A stretch of 64,000 bases of DNA from Cellulosimicrobium composti (GTDB lineage: Bacteria > Actinomycetota > Actinomycetes > Actinomycetales > Cellulomonadaceae). A program made the position numbers and the translations under genes. The stretch is taken from positions 1 to 64,000 of the forward strand of contig NZ_WMKA01000007.1 in the NCBI RefSeq assembly GCF_009711085.1, written 5' to 3'. The notes beneath the pieces were generated by a model. That model did no database searches and was not told the origin of the DNA. It worked only from the letters and a program-made list of their open reading frames with translations. Below, piece by piece: positions 8,175 to 20,328 of the stretch (positions are counted from its first letter, which is position 1; each line of letters starts with the position of its first letter).

Positions 8175-8552
8175 TCAGCTGGCGACGTGCGCCGCGTACT
8201 CCTCGGCGGAGAGCAGGTCGCCCGTGTCCGCGACGTCGACCTTGAAGAGCCAGCCGTCCGTGTAGGGGTCGGAGTTGACGACCGCCGGGTCGTCGATCGC
8301 GGCCTGGTTCACCTCGACGACCGTCCCCGTGACCGGCGAGAAGAGCTCGGACACCGACTTGGTCGACTCGACCTCGCCGACGACGCTCCCGGCCGTCACC
8401 TCCGTGCCGACCTCGGGCAGCTCCAGGTACACGATGTCCCCGAGCGCCTCGGCGGCCGTCGCGGTGATGCCGACGACGGCCGGGCTCGACCCGTCGATCC
8501 ACTCGTGTTCCGCCGTGTACTGCAGGTGGGCCGGGAACTGGGCCTCGGTCAT
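8175..8552 (-). CDS. gcvH: Glycine cleavage system H protein
   Basis: 125 aa, the usual length. The lipoyl carrier motif [24 protein letters not shown] is intact, with K65 as the lipoylated lysine, and the C-terminus ([15 protein letters not shown]) is typical. It shuttles the aminomethyl group between P and T proteins and reducing equivalents to L protein. ATG 8552 has AAGGAG 7 nt upstream. Third gene of gcvP-gcvT-gcvH; the gap to gcvT is 37 nt. The L protein (dihydrolipoyl dehydrogenase) is not in the window. Confidence 0.97.
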   Translation of the reverse strand: MTEAQFPAHLQYTAEHEWIDGSSPAVVGITATAAEALGDIVYLELPEVGTEVTAGSVVGEVESTKSVSELFSPVTGTVVEVNQAAIDDPAVVNSDPYTDGWLFKVDVADTGDLLSAEEYAAHVAS

Positions 8553-8589
8553 TGGGTTCTCCTTCGGGTCTTCGGGACGACTGCGCGGG

Positions 8590-9809
8590 TCAGGACTGCT
8601 GGGGACGACGGTAGAACGGGAGGGGCACGACCACCACGGGCTCGGCGCGGCCACGCACGTCGACCGCGAGGCGCGTGCCCTCGGCCGAGAGCTCGGGCGT
8701 CACGTACGCGAGCGCGATCGGGTGCCCGAGCGTGGGCGACGGCGCACCCGACGTCACGGTGCCCACGCGGCGCGCGGACTCCCCCACCGCTCCCCCGGGC
8801 TCGGCGTCGGGCAGCACGACGGCGTAACCCGCCCGGGCGGGACGGCGCCCCAGGCCCTGAAGGCCGACGAGCACGCGCGCGGGCTCCGACGTGCGTCGCG
8901 CCGCGAGCGCGGCGCGGCCGACGAACTCGAGCGGCGAGCCGTCGGCCTCGACCTTGTCGAGCTTCACGACGCGGCCGAGCCCCGCCTCGTACGGCGTCGT
9001 CGTCGTGTCGAGCTCGTGCCCGTACAGCGGCATGCCCGCCTCGAGGCGCAGCGAGTCGCGCGCGGACAGGCCCGCCGGGACGAGGCCGAGCGGCGCACCG
9101 GCGGCGAGCGTCGTGCGCCACAGGTCGGCGGCACGGTCCGCGGGCACGAACAGCTCGAAGCCGTCCTCCCCCGTGTACCCCGTGCGCGCGACGAGCGCGT
9201 CCACCGGGCCGGTGTCCGTCCGCAGCGCGAGCGGCACCGCCGCGTAGTACCTGAGGTCCCGGACCGCCTGCGCGGCCGCAGGGTCCGCCGGGTCCGTCAG
9301 ACCCGCGACGATCTCCTCCGCCCGCGGGCCCTGCACCGCGACGAGCGCCGTCTCGGCGCCCTGGTCCGTCACCGTCGCGTCGAAGCCCTCCGCGCGCGCG
9401 ACGAGCTCGCGCGCCACGAGGTCCGCGTTGCCCGCGTTCGCGACCACGAGGAACCGCTCCTGCGCGAGCCGGTACACGACGAGGTCGTCGAGGACCGCAC
9501 CGTCCTCCTGGCAGATCATCGTGTAGCGCGCCCGGCCCGGCGCGACCGCCGAGAGGTTCCCGACGAGCGCGTGGTCCAGCGCCGCCGCCGCCTGCGGCCC
9601 CGCGACCTCGATCTCCCCCATGTGGGACAGGTCGAACAGCCCCGCGGCCTCGCGCACCGCGCGGTGCTCCGCGAGGTCCGACGTGTACCGCAGCGGCATG
9701 AGCCAGCCGCCGAACGTCGTGAGGTTCGCGCCGAGCGCGACGTGCTCGTCGTGCAGCGGGCTGCGGCGCCCGGCGTCGTCGCCGGCCGCGGCGCCGGTCT
9801 GCTGGTCGG

Positions 9810-9813
<4 letters not shown>
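8590..9813 (-). CDS. gcvT: Glycine cleavage system T protein (aminomethyltransferase)
   Basis: 407 aa. It transfers the methylene from H-bound aminomethyl to tetrahydrofolate, releasing ammonia. Diagnostic segments: [26 protein letters not shown] (start), [33 protein letters not shown] with the folate/Asp region, [14 protein letters not shown], and a C-terminal barrel ending in PFYRRP. ATG 9813 overlaps the gcvP stop (ATGA), so the two are translationally coupled; AGGAG lies 8 nt upstream within gcvP. Confidence 0.97.
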
Positions 9814-12905
<3,092 letters not shown>

Positions 12906-12943
12906 GAGGGACTCCCGGTGGAGGGGACGACGGCGGGTCCCTC
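12906..12943 (-). promoter_or_regulatory. Putative riboswitch expression platform / SD-masking helix for gcvP
   Basis: Between the riboswitch and the GTG start, GAGGGAC (mRNA sense, complement of 12937-12943) can pair with GTCCCTC (complement of 12906-12912), which directly precedes the start codon and overlaps the GGGAG ribosome site. The same GGAGGG could instead pair with the intervening CCCCTCC. Two exclusive helices here suggest translational control by glycine. This is inferred from complementarity only. Confidence 0.45.
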
Positions 12944-12947
12944 CCCG

Positions 12948-13196
12948 CTCTGTCATCGGACGCACGCGTCGACCTGAGAGTTTTGCCGGTCCGCCATGCC
13001 GTGAACGGCCGGGGCGCGCCGACTTGCACCGTCGGTGGGCCGCCCGGCCGACGCCCGCGAGGGCAGCCGACCGCACGGCCGCTTTCCAGAGTTGCCTCGC
13101 CCCGACGGTACGTGAGCCTGAGAGATTCCCGGGGAGGAGTTGCTCCTTCGGCGCCGGCGTCCGGTCCGGGGACCGTGCTGCCGAGCTCTCCCGTCG
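12948..13196 (-). ncRNA. Tandem glycine riboswitch upstream of gcvP
   Basis: On the minus strand the leader contains the glycine-riboswitch landmarks in order: GGGAGAGCTCGGC (P1 5' side), GCGCCGAAGGAGCAAC, GGGAATCTCTCAGGC, then ACTCTGGAAAG closing aptamer 1; then a linker, GGTGCAAG, GGCAAAACTCTCAGGT and ATGACAGAG closing aptamer 2. Two aptamers in tandem upstream of gcv genes is the classic arrangement: glycine binding turns on its own degradation. The 3' end is 43 nt before the gcvP start. Confidence 0.9.
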
Positions 13197-13347
13197 AGGT
13201 TCGGGCGGCAGAACTGCAGTTGTGAGCACGATCCTACCGGGGGCGCGGCGCCCGGGCGGACGCGCCCGCACCCGGGCGGCCGGGGTCGTCGTCGGGACGC
13301 GCGCCGTACGGCGCGGCGCAGACGCGAGCCGCTGACCCGGCCGCGTG
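13197..13347 (-). promoter_or_regulatory. Probable gcvP promoter region
   Basis: This stretch lies between the riboswitch and the stop of the FNT gene and holds no gene. TAGGAT (complement of 13231-13236) could be the -10, which would put the transcript start near 13224 and give a leader of about 320 nt containing the full riboswitch. No good -35 is visible. The rest is GC-rich with short GCCCGGGC-type repeats. Confidence 0.4.
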
Positions 13348-14217
13348 TCAGGCGGGCTCGGAGACGAGCTCGCGCTCCGCCGTCGGCTCGCCCGCAGGGG
13401 CCGCGGGCCGGGCGTCCCGGCGCGCCGCGGGGCGACCGTGCGTGAGGTAGAGGGGGAGGCCGGTGAGCAGCAGGCCGCCCACGAGGTTGCCGAGGACGGT
13501 GGGGATCTCGTTCCAGACCAGGTAGTCGAGGATCGTGAACTCGCCGCCGAGCAGCAGGCCGGACGGGAAGAGGAACATGTTGACGATCGAGTGCTCGAAC
13601 GCCATGAAGAAGAACAGCATGACGGGCATCCACATGGCGATCGCCTTGCCGGGCACGTCCTTCGCGACCATCGCGCCGATGACGCCCAGCGACACCATCC
13701 AGTTGCACAGCATCCCGCGCACGAACAGCGTGAGCATGCCCGACGCCCCGTGCTCCGCGTACCCGACGGTGCGCCCCTCGCCGATGTGCCCGATCGCCTG
13801 ACCCACCTCGTTGGGCGCCGTGTCGAACCCGTACGTCACGACGACCGCCATCATCACCGCGACGGCGAACGCGCCGAGGAAGTTGCCCACGAACACGAGG
13901 CCCCAGTTGCGCAGGACGCCGCGCACCGTGATGCCGGGCCGCCGGGCGAGCCACGCGAGCGGGCCCAGCACGAACATGCCGGTGAGGAGGTCGTACCCGA
14001 GGAGGTACAGCAGGATGAACCCGACCGGGAAGAGGACGGCCCCGAGGATCGCGTGGCCCGTCGTGACGGTCACCGTGACGGCGAACGCCGCGGCGATCGC
14101 GAGGATCGCGCCGCCCATGGTCGAGCGCACGAGCGTGTCGCGCGTGGACAGCAGGACCTTGCTCGCGCCGGCGTCGACGATCGTCGGGACGAGCTCGGCG
14201 GGCTTGACGTAGGACAT
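13348..14217 (-). CDS. Formate/nitrite transporter (FNT) family channel
   Basis: 289 aa integral membrane protein with six predicted helices. FNT hallmarks are visible: N-terminal [32 protein letters not shown], the omega-loop-type LTGMFVLGP, and the half-repeat signatures [14 protein letters not shown] and [10 protein letters not shown] followed by [17 protein letters not shown], which contains the conserved pore His (FEHSIVN). FNT pentamers conduct formate, nitrite, lactate or hydrosulfide with proton coupling; which one is unclear. Start ATG 14217 has GGAG 6 nt upstream; the C-terminal 30 residues are a basic/Ala-rich cytoplasmic tail. It lies upstream of the glycine cleavage genes on the same strand but is separated by their own promoter. 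Confidence 0.9.
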   Translation of the reverse strand: MSYVKPAELVPTIVDAGASKVLLSTRDTLVRSTMGGAILAIAAAFAVTVTVTTGHAILGAVLFPVGFILLYLLGYDLLTGMFVLGPLAWLARRPGITVRGVLRNWGLVFVGNFLGAFAVAVMMAVVVTYGFDTAPNEVGQAIGHIGEGRTVGYAEHGASGMLTLFVRGMLCNWMVSLGVIGAMVAKDVPGKAIAMWMPVMLFFFMAFEHSIVNMFLFPSGLLLGGEFTILDYLVWNEIPTVLGNLVGGLLLTGLPLYLTHGRPAARRDARPAAPAGEPTAERELVSEPA

Positions 14218-14341
14218 GGCGGGCTCCGGTCTCTCGGCGTCGCCGGTCGTGGCAGGGGAGTGCCCGACGGCGCGTCCCACGCTAGGAACGAGCGGTTTCG
14301 CCCACGTTCCCGCGCGGGAGCGGCCTCGTTACCGGGGTCGC

Positions 14342-15832
14342 TCAGCGCGCCGGGCGGTCCTGTGAGAACTCGGGCGACGGCGTCGGCTCGACCACGACCG
14401 ACCGCACGGTCGCGAGCCGCCGGACGGCGCGTTCGAGCGCGCGCGTGCGACGCGGCGTCGCGCGGAACGTCACGACGATGCGGCCCGCGCGGCCGTCACC
14501 GTCCACGGGACCGGTCGCGAGCGAGTCGAAGCTCACGCCGCGCGTGGAGAACACGCCCGTGAGCGCGGTGAGCGTGCCCGGCTGGTCGAGCCCGTGCACG
14601 GTCGCGACCCACGACGTCTCCGCCCCGCGCGCCTCGCCCGACGTCGCCCGGTCGCCCCGGTCCGTCCTGTCGAGCTTCCCGTCCCCGTCCGGTGGGCCGC
14701 CCGCCGCGGCGCCGGGCCGTGCGTCGGGCACGGCGGCCCGCGTCGACCCGGACGCGGCGACCGTCGCGGCGATCCCCTCCGCAGCCTGCGCGAGGCGGCG
14801 CGCCTCGTCGTCGGGCAGCTCGTCGAGGAGGACGCGCGTCCAGCCACCGGGGCCGAGCACGACGGGCACGCCGAGCACGCCGTGGTGCGGCGCACCGTGG
14901 GACGTGCCGCCGAGGGGCAGCCGGCCGTCGAGCTCGCCGTCGAGGGCGACCTGGCCCGCGACGACGATCTCGCGCCCGTCGAGGATCACCTCCAGGAGGT
15001 CGACGGTCGCGCTCGCGGTCCCGGCGGGCGTCTTGGCGCCCGACTGGTGGGTCATCCAGGGCCGGGTGACCAGCCGCAGGTCGGCGGGCCACGTGTCGAT
15101 GAGGTCGAACGCCGCGCCCATGTCCGCGCTCGCGACGCGCGCGAGCTCGTCCTTCGCGGCGGCGATCTCGCCGGGCAGGGCGTCGAGCGTGCGGCCGCGG
15201 CGCAGCGTCGCGAGGGCGCGGTCACGCTCGTCGGCGTCGAGGCCGCTCACGCGCACCGTCGACCAGAGCGGCACGGCGTCCTCGCCGTGCTGGCCGCCCA
15301 CGAACCCGCCGACGCGGTGCCGGCGCACGCCGAGCTCGACGGCGAGCTCGCGCCGGAACCGCAGCGTGTCGAGCCACGCGCCCATGCCGAGCACGCGGTG
15401 CCGTCCGAGTCGTTCCGCCATGACCGCGACCCCGAGCTCCACGGGGTTCGTCACGACGATCACGACCTCGTGCCCCGAGCCGTGCCGCGCGATCGCGTCG
15501 GCGTACTCGGCGAGGACGGCGCCGTTCGTCGCGGCGAGCACGCGGCGGTCGGGGTCGGCTCCCGTCCGGGCCGGGGGCGTGAGGCCCGCGGCGACGACGA
15601 TCACGTCGGCCGTGACGTCCTCGGGGGAGTGCGCGACGTCGAGCAGGGGCGCGTGCTCGTCGTACGCGTCGACGAGGTCGGCGCGCAGCCCGTGCACGGC
15701 CCGTCCGGACGCCCCGCCCGCGCGTCCCACGAGCTGGAGCCGCGCCGTCGGCGGGAGCACCCGTCGCTCGACGATCTGCGTGCACACCTGCCGGCCGACG
15801 TCTCCCGTCGCCCCCACCACCGCTACGTCCAC
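14342..15832 (-). CDS. Lactate/malate dehydrogenase-family protein fused to a C-terminal ACT-like domain
   Basis: 496 aa. Residues 1-~330 are an LDH/MDH fold: NAD motif VAVVGATGDVGRQV, VIVVTNPVELGV, substrate-loop segment GMGAWLDTLRFRREL, and the catalytic His region GGFVGGQHGEDAVPLWS. A low-complexity linker (~350-400) leads to about 90 residues, TSWVATVHGLDQPGTLTALTGVFSTRGV...IVVTFRATPRRTRALERAVRRLATVRSVVV, which has the secondary-structure and GxLxxLTGVFSxRG pattern of an ACT domain. ACT domains bind amino acids, so an allosterically regulated 2-hydroxyacid dehydrogenase is likely. Start GTG 15832 lies exactly 6 nt after TAGCCT (15839-15844): leaderless. The substrate (malate, lactate or other) is not decided. 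Confidence 0.85.
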   Translation of the reverse strand: MDVAVVGATGDVGRQVCTQIVERRVLPPTARLQLVGRAGGASGRAVHGLRADLVDAYDEHAPLLDVAHSPEDVTADVIVVAAGLTPPARTGADPDRRVLAATNGAVLAEYADAIARHGSGHEVVIVVTNPVELGVAVMAERLGRHRVLGMGAWLDTLRFRRELAVELGVRRHRVGGFVGGQHGEDAVPLWSTVRVSGLDADERDRALATLRRGRTLDALPGEIAAAKDELARVASADMGAAFDLIDTWPADLRLVTRPWMTHQSGAKTPAGTASATVDLLEVILDGREIVVAGQVALDGELDGRLPLGGTSHGAPHHGVLGVPVVLGPGGWTRVLLDELPDDEARRLAQAAEGIAATVAASGSTRAAVPDARPGAAAGGPPDGDGKLDRTDRGDRATSGEARGAETSWVATVHGLDQPGTLTALTGVFSTRGVSFDSLATGPVDGDGRAGRIVVTFRATPRRTRALERAVRRLATVRSVVVEPTPSPEFSQDRPAR

Positions 15833-15917
15833 CCCGGCAGGCTACGTCCGGACCGACGAGCCCGGGAGATCTTCCTGTGCTCGGGCGAGGGCGCGCGCAA
15901 GAACCGCAACCTCGGCG

Positions 15918-16835
15918 TCAGGTGAAGGCGATGTCCGCCGCGGCGGCGACCATCTCGTCGAGGACCGCGGAGACGACCGGACGGGGCTCGTGGCGGGTCG
16001 CGCGGTGGCGCGCGACGAGGCGACGTGATCCGAGGCCGGGCAGGCCGACGACCGTGACGCCGGCGGGCACGTCGTCGGACGCGCCGCCCTCGACCGCGAG
16101 CGCCGGGAGCATCGCGACCCCGAGGCCCGCCGCGACGAGCGAGAGCGCGACGTCGAAGTCGTAGTAGTTGTGCCGCGTGCGCAGCGACCCGCCGAGGCCG
16201 CGCGCGAGCCGGCGCAGGGCGCGCGCCGCGGCGGTGCCGGGCTCGGGTCCCAGCCAGACGGCGTCGCGCACGTCGTCGAGCCGGGCGGGCGTCGGCATGC
16301 TCGCGGGGACGACGAGGCGCCACGGCTCGTCGAGCAGCACGATCTCGCGCGTGCCGCGGGGGGCGGGGGAGTCGGCCTCGTAGTCGCGCTCGAGGAGCAC
16401 GACGTCGAGCTCGCCCGCGCGCAGGAGGCGCAGGGCCTCGGTGGGCTCGCGCTCCTGCACGTCGAGCTCGATCCCGGGCGCGGTCTCGGCGAGCCTGCCC
16501 GCGACGGGCGCGACGACGGCGCGGATCGCCGTCTGGAACGACCCCACCGCGACGCGCCCGCTCACCTCGTCGCCGAGGGCCGCGAGCGCCTTGCGCGCCT
16601 CGACGAGCTCGGCCTCGATGCGCTCGGCCGTCTCCGCGAGGACGCGGCCCGCGGGCGTGAGGGTCACGCCGCGCGGTCCGCGGTCGAGCACGGCCACGCC
16701 CTCCTCGGCCTCCAGCCTCTGGATCTGCTGGGAGACCGCGGACGGGGTGACGTGCAGAAGGTCCGCTGCCGCGAGAATGCCCCCGCCGCGGTGCACGGCA
16801 AGGAGGAAACCAAGCCTGCGTGGGTCCGTCGCCAT
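15918..16835 (-). CDS. LysR-family transcriptional regulator
   Basis: 305 aa. N-terminal winged HTH (LGFLLAVHRGGGILAAADLLHVTPSAVSQQIQRLEAEEGVAVLDRGPRGVTLTPAGRVL) followed by a dimerisation helix and a periplasmic-binding-like effector domain (GRVAVGSFQTAIRAVVAPVAGRLAETAPGIELDVQE...). ATG 16835 is preceded at 6 nt by TAGTAT (16842-16847), a near-ideal -10 for a leaderless mRNA. The inverted repeat at 16867-16888 in the shared intergenic space is a candidate LysR box for autoregulation and for the divergent membrane gene at 17053. Confidence 0.93.
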   Translation of the reverse strand: MATDPRRLGFLLAVHRGGGILAAADLLHVTPSAVSQQIQRLEAEEGVAVLDRGPRGVTLTPAGRVLAETAERIEAELVEARKALAALGDEVSGRVAVGSFQTAIRAVVAPVAGRLAETAPGIELDVQEREPTEALRLLRAGELDVVLLERDYEADSPAPRGTREIVLLDEPWRLVVPASMPTPARLDDVRDAVWLGPEPGTAAARALRRLARGLGGSLRTRHNYYDFDVALSLVAAGLGVAMLPALAVEGGASDDVPAGVTVVGLPGLGSRRLVARHRATRHEPRPVVSAVLDEMVAAAADIAFT

Positions 16836-16866
16836 GTAGGGATACTAAACGGCCGATGCAGAATCC

Positions 16867-16888
16867 TTCGATTGTGCTGAACCTCGAA
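16867..16888. promoter_or_regulatory. Candidate LysR operator (TTCGA-N12-TCGAA)
   Basis: TTCGATTGTGCTGAACCTCGAA lies in the 217-bp divergent region, around -25 to -45 relative to the probable lysR transcript start. The 5-bp arms with an interior of 12 resemble the T-N11-A type LysR boxes. Suggestive only. Confidence 0.4.
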
Positions 16889-17052
16889 AGGCCTCACACT
16901 TGTCGAGGCGCCGGTCGGTTCACCTCCTCCTCCTGACGGGTCGGCGCCCGAGCTTCGCACCACCCGCGCCACCAGCCATCGGCCCGGAGCGCACAGCCAC
17001 CGCAGCGTCGCGGTACCCCCCTCCACCCCTTCTTCGTCACCGGAGTACCGCT

Positions 17053-17469
17053 GTGCCCGTCACCCTCGACGCGATCGTCATGTTCCTCGGATGGATCGGC
17101 GCCGCCGCCGGCGTCGTCGCCTACGCCATGGTCAGCCGCGGCCGCTGGGCCGCGTCGTCCGCGCCGTTCCAGCTCACCAACCTCACCGCCGCCGGCCTCA
17201 TGGGCATGGTCGCCGCCGCGAACGGCGTCTGGCCGTCGGTGGCCGCCAACCTCGTGTGGATCGTCATCGGCACCCAGGCGATCGTCGTGCTCGTGCGGGC
17301 GCGAGCGCGCCGCCGCACCGCGGCCGAGGCGGTCGCGGCCGTGACGCCGACGGTCGCCGCGGTGGCGCCCGCGGTCGCGGTGGGCACGGTCACCGCGCCG
17401 GCACCCGCCCCCGAGGCCGTCCTGGCCGACGCCGACACGTCGCCGCGCGAGGTCGGGCTCGCCGCCTGA
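17053..17469 (+). CDS. Small membrane protein (CBU_0592-like / SWEET-like three-helix family)
   Basis: 138 aa from GTG 17053, with CGGAG 7 nt upstream. Three predicted helices: VMFLGWIGAAAGVVAYAMVS, FQLTNLTAAGLMGMVAAANGVW and SVAANLVWIVIGTQAIVVLV, containing the 'GWIGA..AYAMVSRG...Q..N' and 'PS..AN..W' positions seen in the CBU_0592 membrane family. The C-terminal 50 residues are Ala/Val/Pro-rich and basic at first, probably cytoplasmic. Function unknown in the family. Divergent from lysR. Confidence 0.75.
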   Translation: MPVTLDAIVMFLGWIGAAAGVVAYAMVSRGRWAASSAPFQLTNLTAAGLMGMVAAANGVWPSVAANLVWIVIGTQAIVVLVRARARRRTAAEAVAAVTPTVAAVAPAVAVGTVTAPAPAPEAVLADADTSPREVGLAA

Positions 17470-17509
17470 CGCCGGGACGCCCCCGGGGTGAGGTCGGTGG
17501 GCGTCGCCG

Positions 17510-17938
17510 TCAGACGCCGGCGGGCGTGATGAGGCCGATCAGCAGGCCCATGACGACAAGGGTCACCAGCTCGTGCACCACGTTGAGCACGGTGAGGCCG
17601 GCGGGCCGGCCCTCGAACGCGTCGTGCGTGACGAAGCGGGCCGCGGTGAACCCCGCCCACAGCACGAGGGCCGTCAGGAGCGCGTTGCTCAGGTAGCCGC
17701 CGCCGTAGAACGACCAGGACAGGTACGTCGCGCCGGCGAGCACCCACGCGGTGACGAAGCTGACCACGAGCGTGAGCACGATCGGGCGGACGGCGTCGCG
17801 CGCCTCGCCGGACGGGTCGACCTTCGCGACGCGCATCCAGTACGTCCCGAACACCTTCGGGGTGTACCAGACCGAGCCCACGACCATGCTCGACACGGTG
17901 GCCGCGAGCACCGCCCAGTAGTTGATCTCCGGAACCAT
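17510..17938 (-). CDS. DUF1761 family membrane protein
   Basis: 142 aa, four predicted helices. The N-terminus VPEINYWAVLAATVSSMVVGSVWYTPKVFGTYWMR has the DUF1761 signature (INxxAVLxAxxxxxxxGxxWYsPxxFG). The next helices contain FVTAWVLAGATYLSW, LLTALVLWAGFTAARFVTHDAFEGRP and the C-terminal LVTLVVMGLLIGLI. Function unknown. ATG 17938 has AAGGAG 7 nt upstream. It lies 44 bp downstream of the endonuclease-like gene on the same strand and may be co-transcribed. Confidence 0.9.
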   Translation of the reverse strand: MVPEINYWAVLAATVSSMVVGSVWYTPKVFGTYWMRVAKVDPSGEARDAVRPIVLTLVVSFVTAWVLAGATYLSWSFYGGGYLSNALLTALVLWAGFTAARFVTHDAFEGRPAGLTVLNVVHELVTLVVMGLLIGLITPAGV

Positions 17939-17982
17939 CGGACCGCTCCTTCGCGTCGACGCCGTTGCTCGGAGCGTAGCGC

Positions 17983-18879
17983 TCAGGCGCCCCGGACCGT
18001 CGGAGGGTCGACGACGACGTCCACGACGACCGCGCGGTGGTCCGACAGGCCCGTGTCGACGGCGGTCGCCGGGCCGAGCGCACGCACCCGCGCACCGCCC
18101 GGCCGTGCGTCGGCGAGGACGTGGTCGATCTGCCGCACGGGCCGGTCGGACGGGTGCGTGAGCACGTCGGCGAGGGACGCGAAGCCGGTGATCTCCGCGG
18201 GCTCGGGCGCGCGCAGGTTGAGGTCGCCGAGCAGCACGAGCGGCCGGGGGAGCCCCGCGCACGACCGCACGAAGGACCGGAGCTGGTCGGCGGTGAACTC
18301 GGGGCGCGACGTCGTATGGGTCGTCACGACCGTGAGGGGCCCCCAGGGCGTGGTCACGGCCGCGGCGAGCGCCGCGCGCGGCTCGTCGGGCACCACGCGC
18401 AGCGGGACGAGGCGCGCCGCGCCCGTCGCCGCACCCGGCTCCCGCCGCCGCACGCGCGACCGCCACGGCATGCGGTCGAGCTCGAGCCGCGACCAGCGCG
18501 TGACGGGGAGCCTGCTGACGAGCCCGATCCCGTAGGACGCGACGCCACGCACGCGGCGCACGCCGGAGCCCGGCCGGGCCGCGCGGACCCACGCGCCCCC
18601 GACGCCGCGCAGCGTGGGGGACAGGTGCCGGTGCTCGGCGCGCAGCGCCTCCGCCGCGACGGCGACGAGGTCGGCGCGACCCGAGCGTGGCGAGTCGCGC
18701 TCGACCTCCTGGAGCGCGAGCACGTCCGCGTCGAGGTGCGCGACGGCGCGCGCGAACCGCTCGACGTCGACCGTCCCGTCGAGCGCGGCGCCGTGCAGCG
18801 TGTTGAACGTCGCGAGGCGCAGCGCGCCCTCGGGCCGTGGCGGGGAGGGGGAGGGGGAGGGGGCGGGGTCGGTCGGCAC
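17983..18879 (-). CDS. Endonuclease/exonuclease/phosphatase (EEP) family protein
   Basis: 298 aa. EEP landmarks: LRLATFNTLHGA (N-terminal strand with metal-site Asn), DVLALQEVERDSPRSG (catalytic Glu), TVVTTHTTSR (His), LVLLGDLNLRAPEP (Asp/Asn pair) and the final TGLSDHRAVVVDV (Asp-His). The catalytic set of a Mg-dependent phosphodiesterase is therefore intact. The substrate could be DNA, a phospholipid head group or a nucleotide. No signal peptide; the first 15 residues are a SPSPSP repeat coming from a G-rich tract. GTG 18879 follows GAGGAT by 6 nt, possibly leaderless. Confidence 0.9.
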   Translation of the reverse strand: MPTDPAPSPSPSPPRPEGALRLATFNTLHGAALDGTVDVERFARAVAHLDADVLALQEVERDSPRSGRADLVAVAAEALRAEHRHLSPTLRGVGGAWVRAARPGSGVRRVRGVASYGIGLVSRLPVTRWSRLELDRMPWRSRVRRREPGAATGAARLVPLRVVPDEPRAALAAAVTTPWGPLTVVTTHTTSRPEFTADQLRSFVRSCAGLPRPLVLLGDLNLRAPEPAEITGFASLADVLTHPSDRPVRQIDHVLADARPGGARVRALGPATAVDTGLSDHRAVVVDVVVDPPTVRGA

Positions 18880-19006
18880 CGCACGATCCTCGCGCGGCCT
18901 GCTCGGCGTCGCGACCAGGGACGCCGTCCGTCGGGCCGACCGGTGCCTGCGCGACCGGCGGCCGGCGCGACCGACACCCGAGCGCGCGGCGTCAGGGCCG
19001 GCCGCG

Positions 19007-20203
19007 TCAGAGCGTGCGGCGCCAGGCGACGATCCGCTCGACCGCCTCCGCGACGGTCGCGGGCGCGGCCGCGAACGACAGGCGCACCCAGTCGCCGCCG
19101 TGCACCCCGTCGAAGTCCGTGCCCGGGGTGAGCGCGACGCCCGCCTCGGCGAGCAGCCGCTCGCACCACGTGACCGAGTCGAGGCCGTCCGCGGAGACGT
19201 CGGCGTAGACGTAGAACGCGCCGTCGGCGGGGGCCACGCGCGACCACCCGAGGTCGTCGAGGCGGGACAGCACGAGCTCGCGCGACGCGGCGTACCGCGC
19301 CACGTTCTCGGCGGCCGCGGCGTACCCCTCGGGCGAGAACGCCGCGACGCCCGCGTGCTGCGCGAGCGCGGGCGGCGAGAGCGCGACGTTCCCGGCGAGC
19401 GCGTCGACGGGGCCGACGAGCTCGTCGGGCAGCACGAGCCACCCCAGGCGCCAGCCCGTCATGGCCCAGTACTTGGAGAACGAGTTCACGACGACGGCCC
19501 CGTCGCCGACGTGCCGCGCCGCCGTCGGCAGGGGCGCGGGCGTACCGTCCGCCGGGTCGCCGTAGACGATGCCGTGGTAGATCTCGTCGCTGACGAGACG
19601 CACGTCGTGGTCCGCGCACCACGTCGCGACGGCGTCGAGCTCGGACGGGAGGATCATCGTCCCGGTGGGGTTGGCGGGGCTCGCGACGACGAGCCCGTCG
19701 AGGCCGCCGTCGTAGTACGCCTCCATGAGCTGGGAGACCGTGGGCTGGTAGCGGGTCTCGGGCCCGCAGTCGAGCTCGACGACCTCGCACCCCAGCGCGC
19801 GCAGGATGTTCTTGTACGCCGGGTAGCCGGGCCGGGCGAGCGCGACGCGGTCGCCCACGTCGAACGCGGCGAGGAACGCGAGCACGAACCCGCCCGACGA
19901 CCCCGTCGTCACGGCGACGCGCGCCGGGTCGAGCTCGACGCCGTACCAGCGGTCGTAGTGCTCCGCGATCGCGCGGCGCAGGGCCGGGACGCCGAGGGAC
20001 TCGGTGTAGCCGAGGTCGCCGTGCTCGAGCAGCTCGATCGCGCGGCGCCGCACGACGTCGGACGCGCCGGTGGACGGCTCGCCCGCGCACAGGTTGAGCA
20101 CGGACGCGCCCGCGTCGCGCAGGCGGTTCGCCTCCGCGAGGACCTCCATCACCGCGAACGGCGGCACGTGCGAGCGGCGCGAGACCTTCATCGAGCCAGA
20201 CAT
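19007..20203 (-). CDS. PLP-dependent aminotransferase, class I/II
   Basis: 398 aa, fold-type I. PLP lysine K244 in NSFSKYWAMTGWRLGW, N178 in SPANPTG, D206 in VSDEIYHG, carboxylate-binding Arg near the C-terminus (GDWVRLSFA). Motif pattern SRRSHVPPFAVMEVLAEANRLRDAG and LNLCAGEPSTGA resembles AspC/PatA-like aminotransferases acting on aspartate or aromatic acids; the exact substrate cannot be fixed. Monocistronic; ATG 20203 with CATGAT at 6 nt upstream as a weak leaderless signature. Confidence 0.93.
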   Translation of the reverse strand: MSGSMKVSRRSHVPPFAVMEVLAEANRLRDAGASVLNLCAGEPSTGASDVVRRRAIELLEHGDLGYTESLGVPALRRAIAEHYDRWYGVELDPARVAVTTGSSGGFVLAFLAAFDVGDRVALARPGYPAYKNILRALGCEVVELDCGPETRYQPTVSQLMEAYYDGGLDGLVVASPANPTGTMILPSELDAVATWCADHDVRLVSDEIYHGIVYGDPADGTPAPLPTAARHVGDGAVVVNSFSKYWAMTGWRLGWLVLPDELVGPVDALAGNVALSPPALAQHAGVAAFSPEGYAAAAENVARYAASRELVLSRLDDLGWSRVAPADGAFYVYADVSADGLDSVTWCERLLAEAGVALTPGTDFDGVHGGDWVRLSFAAAPATVAEAVERIVAWRRTL

Positions 20204-20328
20204 GGGGCCATCATGCCGGGTCGGGCACGGGCCGGGTCATCCGTTCGAGGGACGTCCACCTCGCACGCGGCGCAGCGTCGGTCGTCCGGCCGACGCGCGG
20301 GTCGCGCGACCCGGGGTGCGATGGGGTC

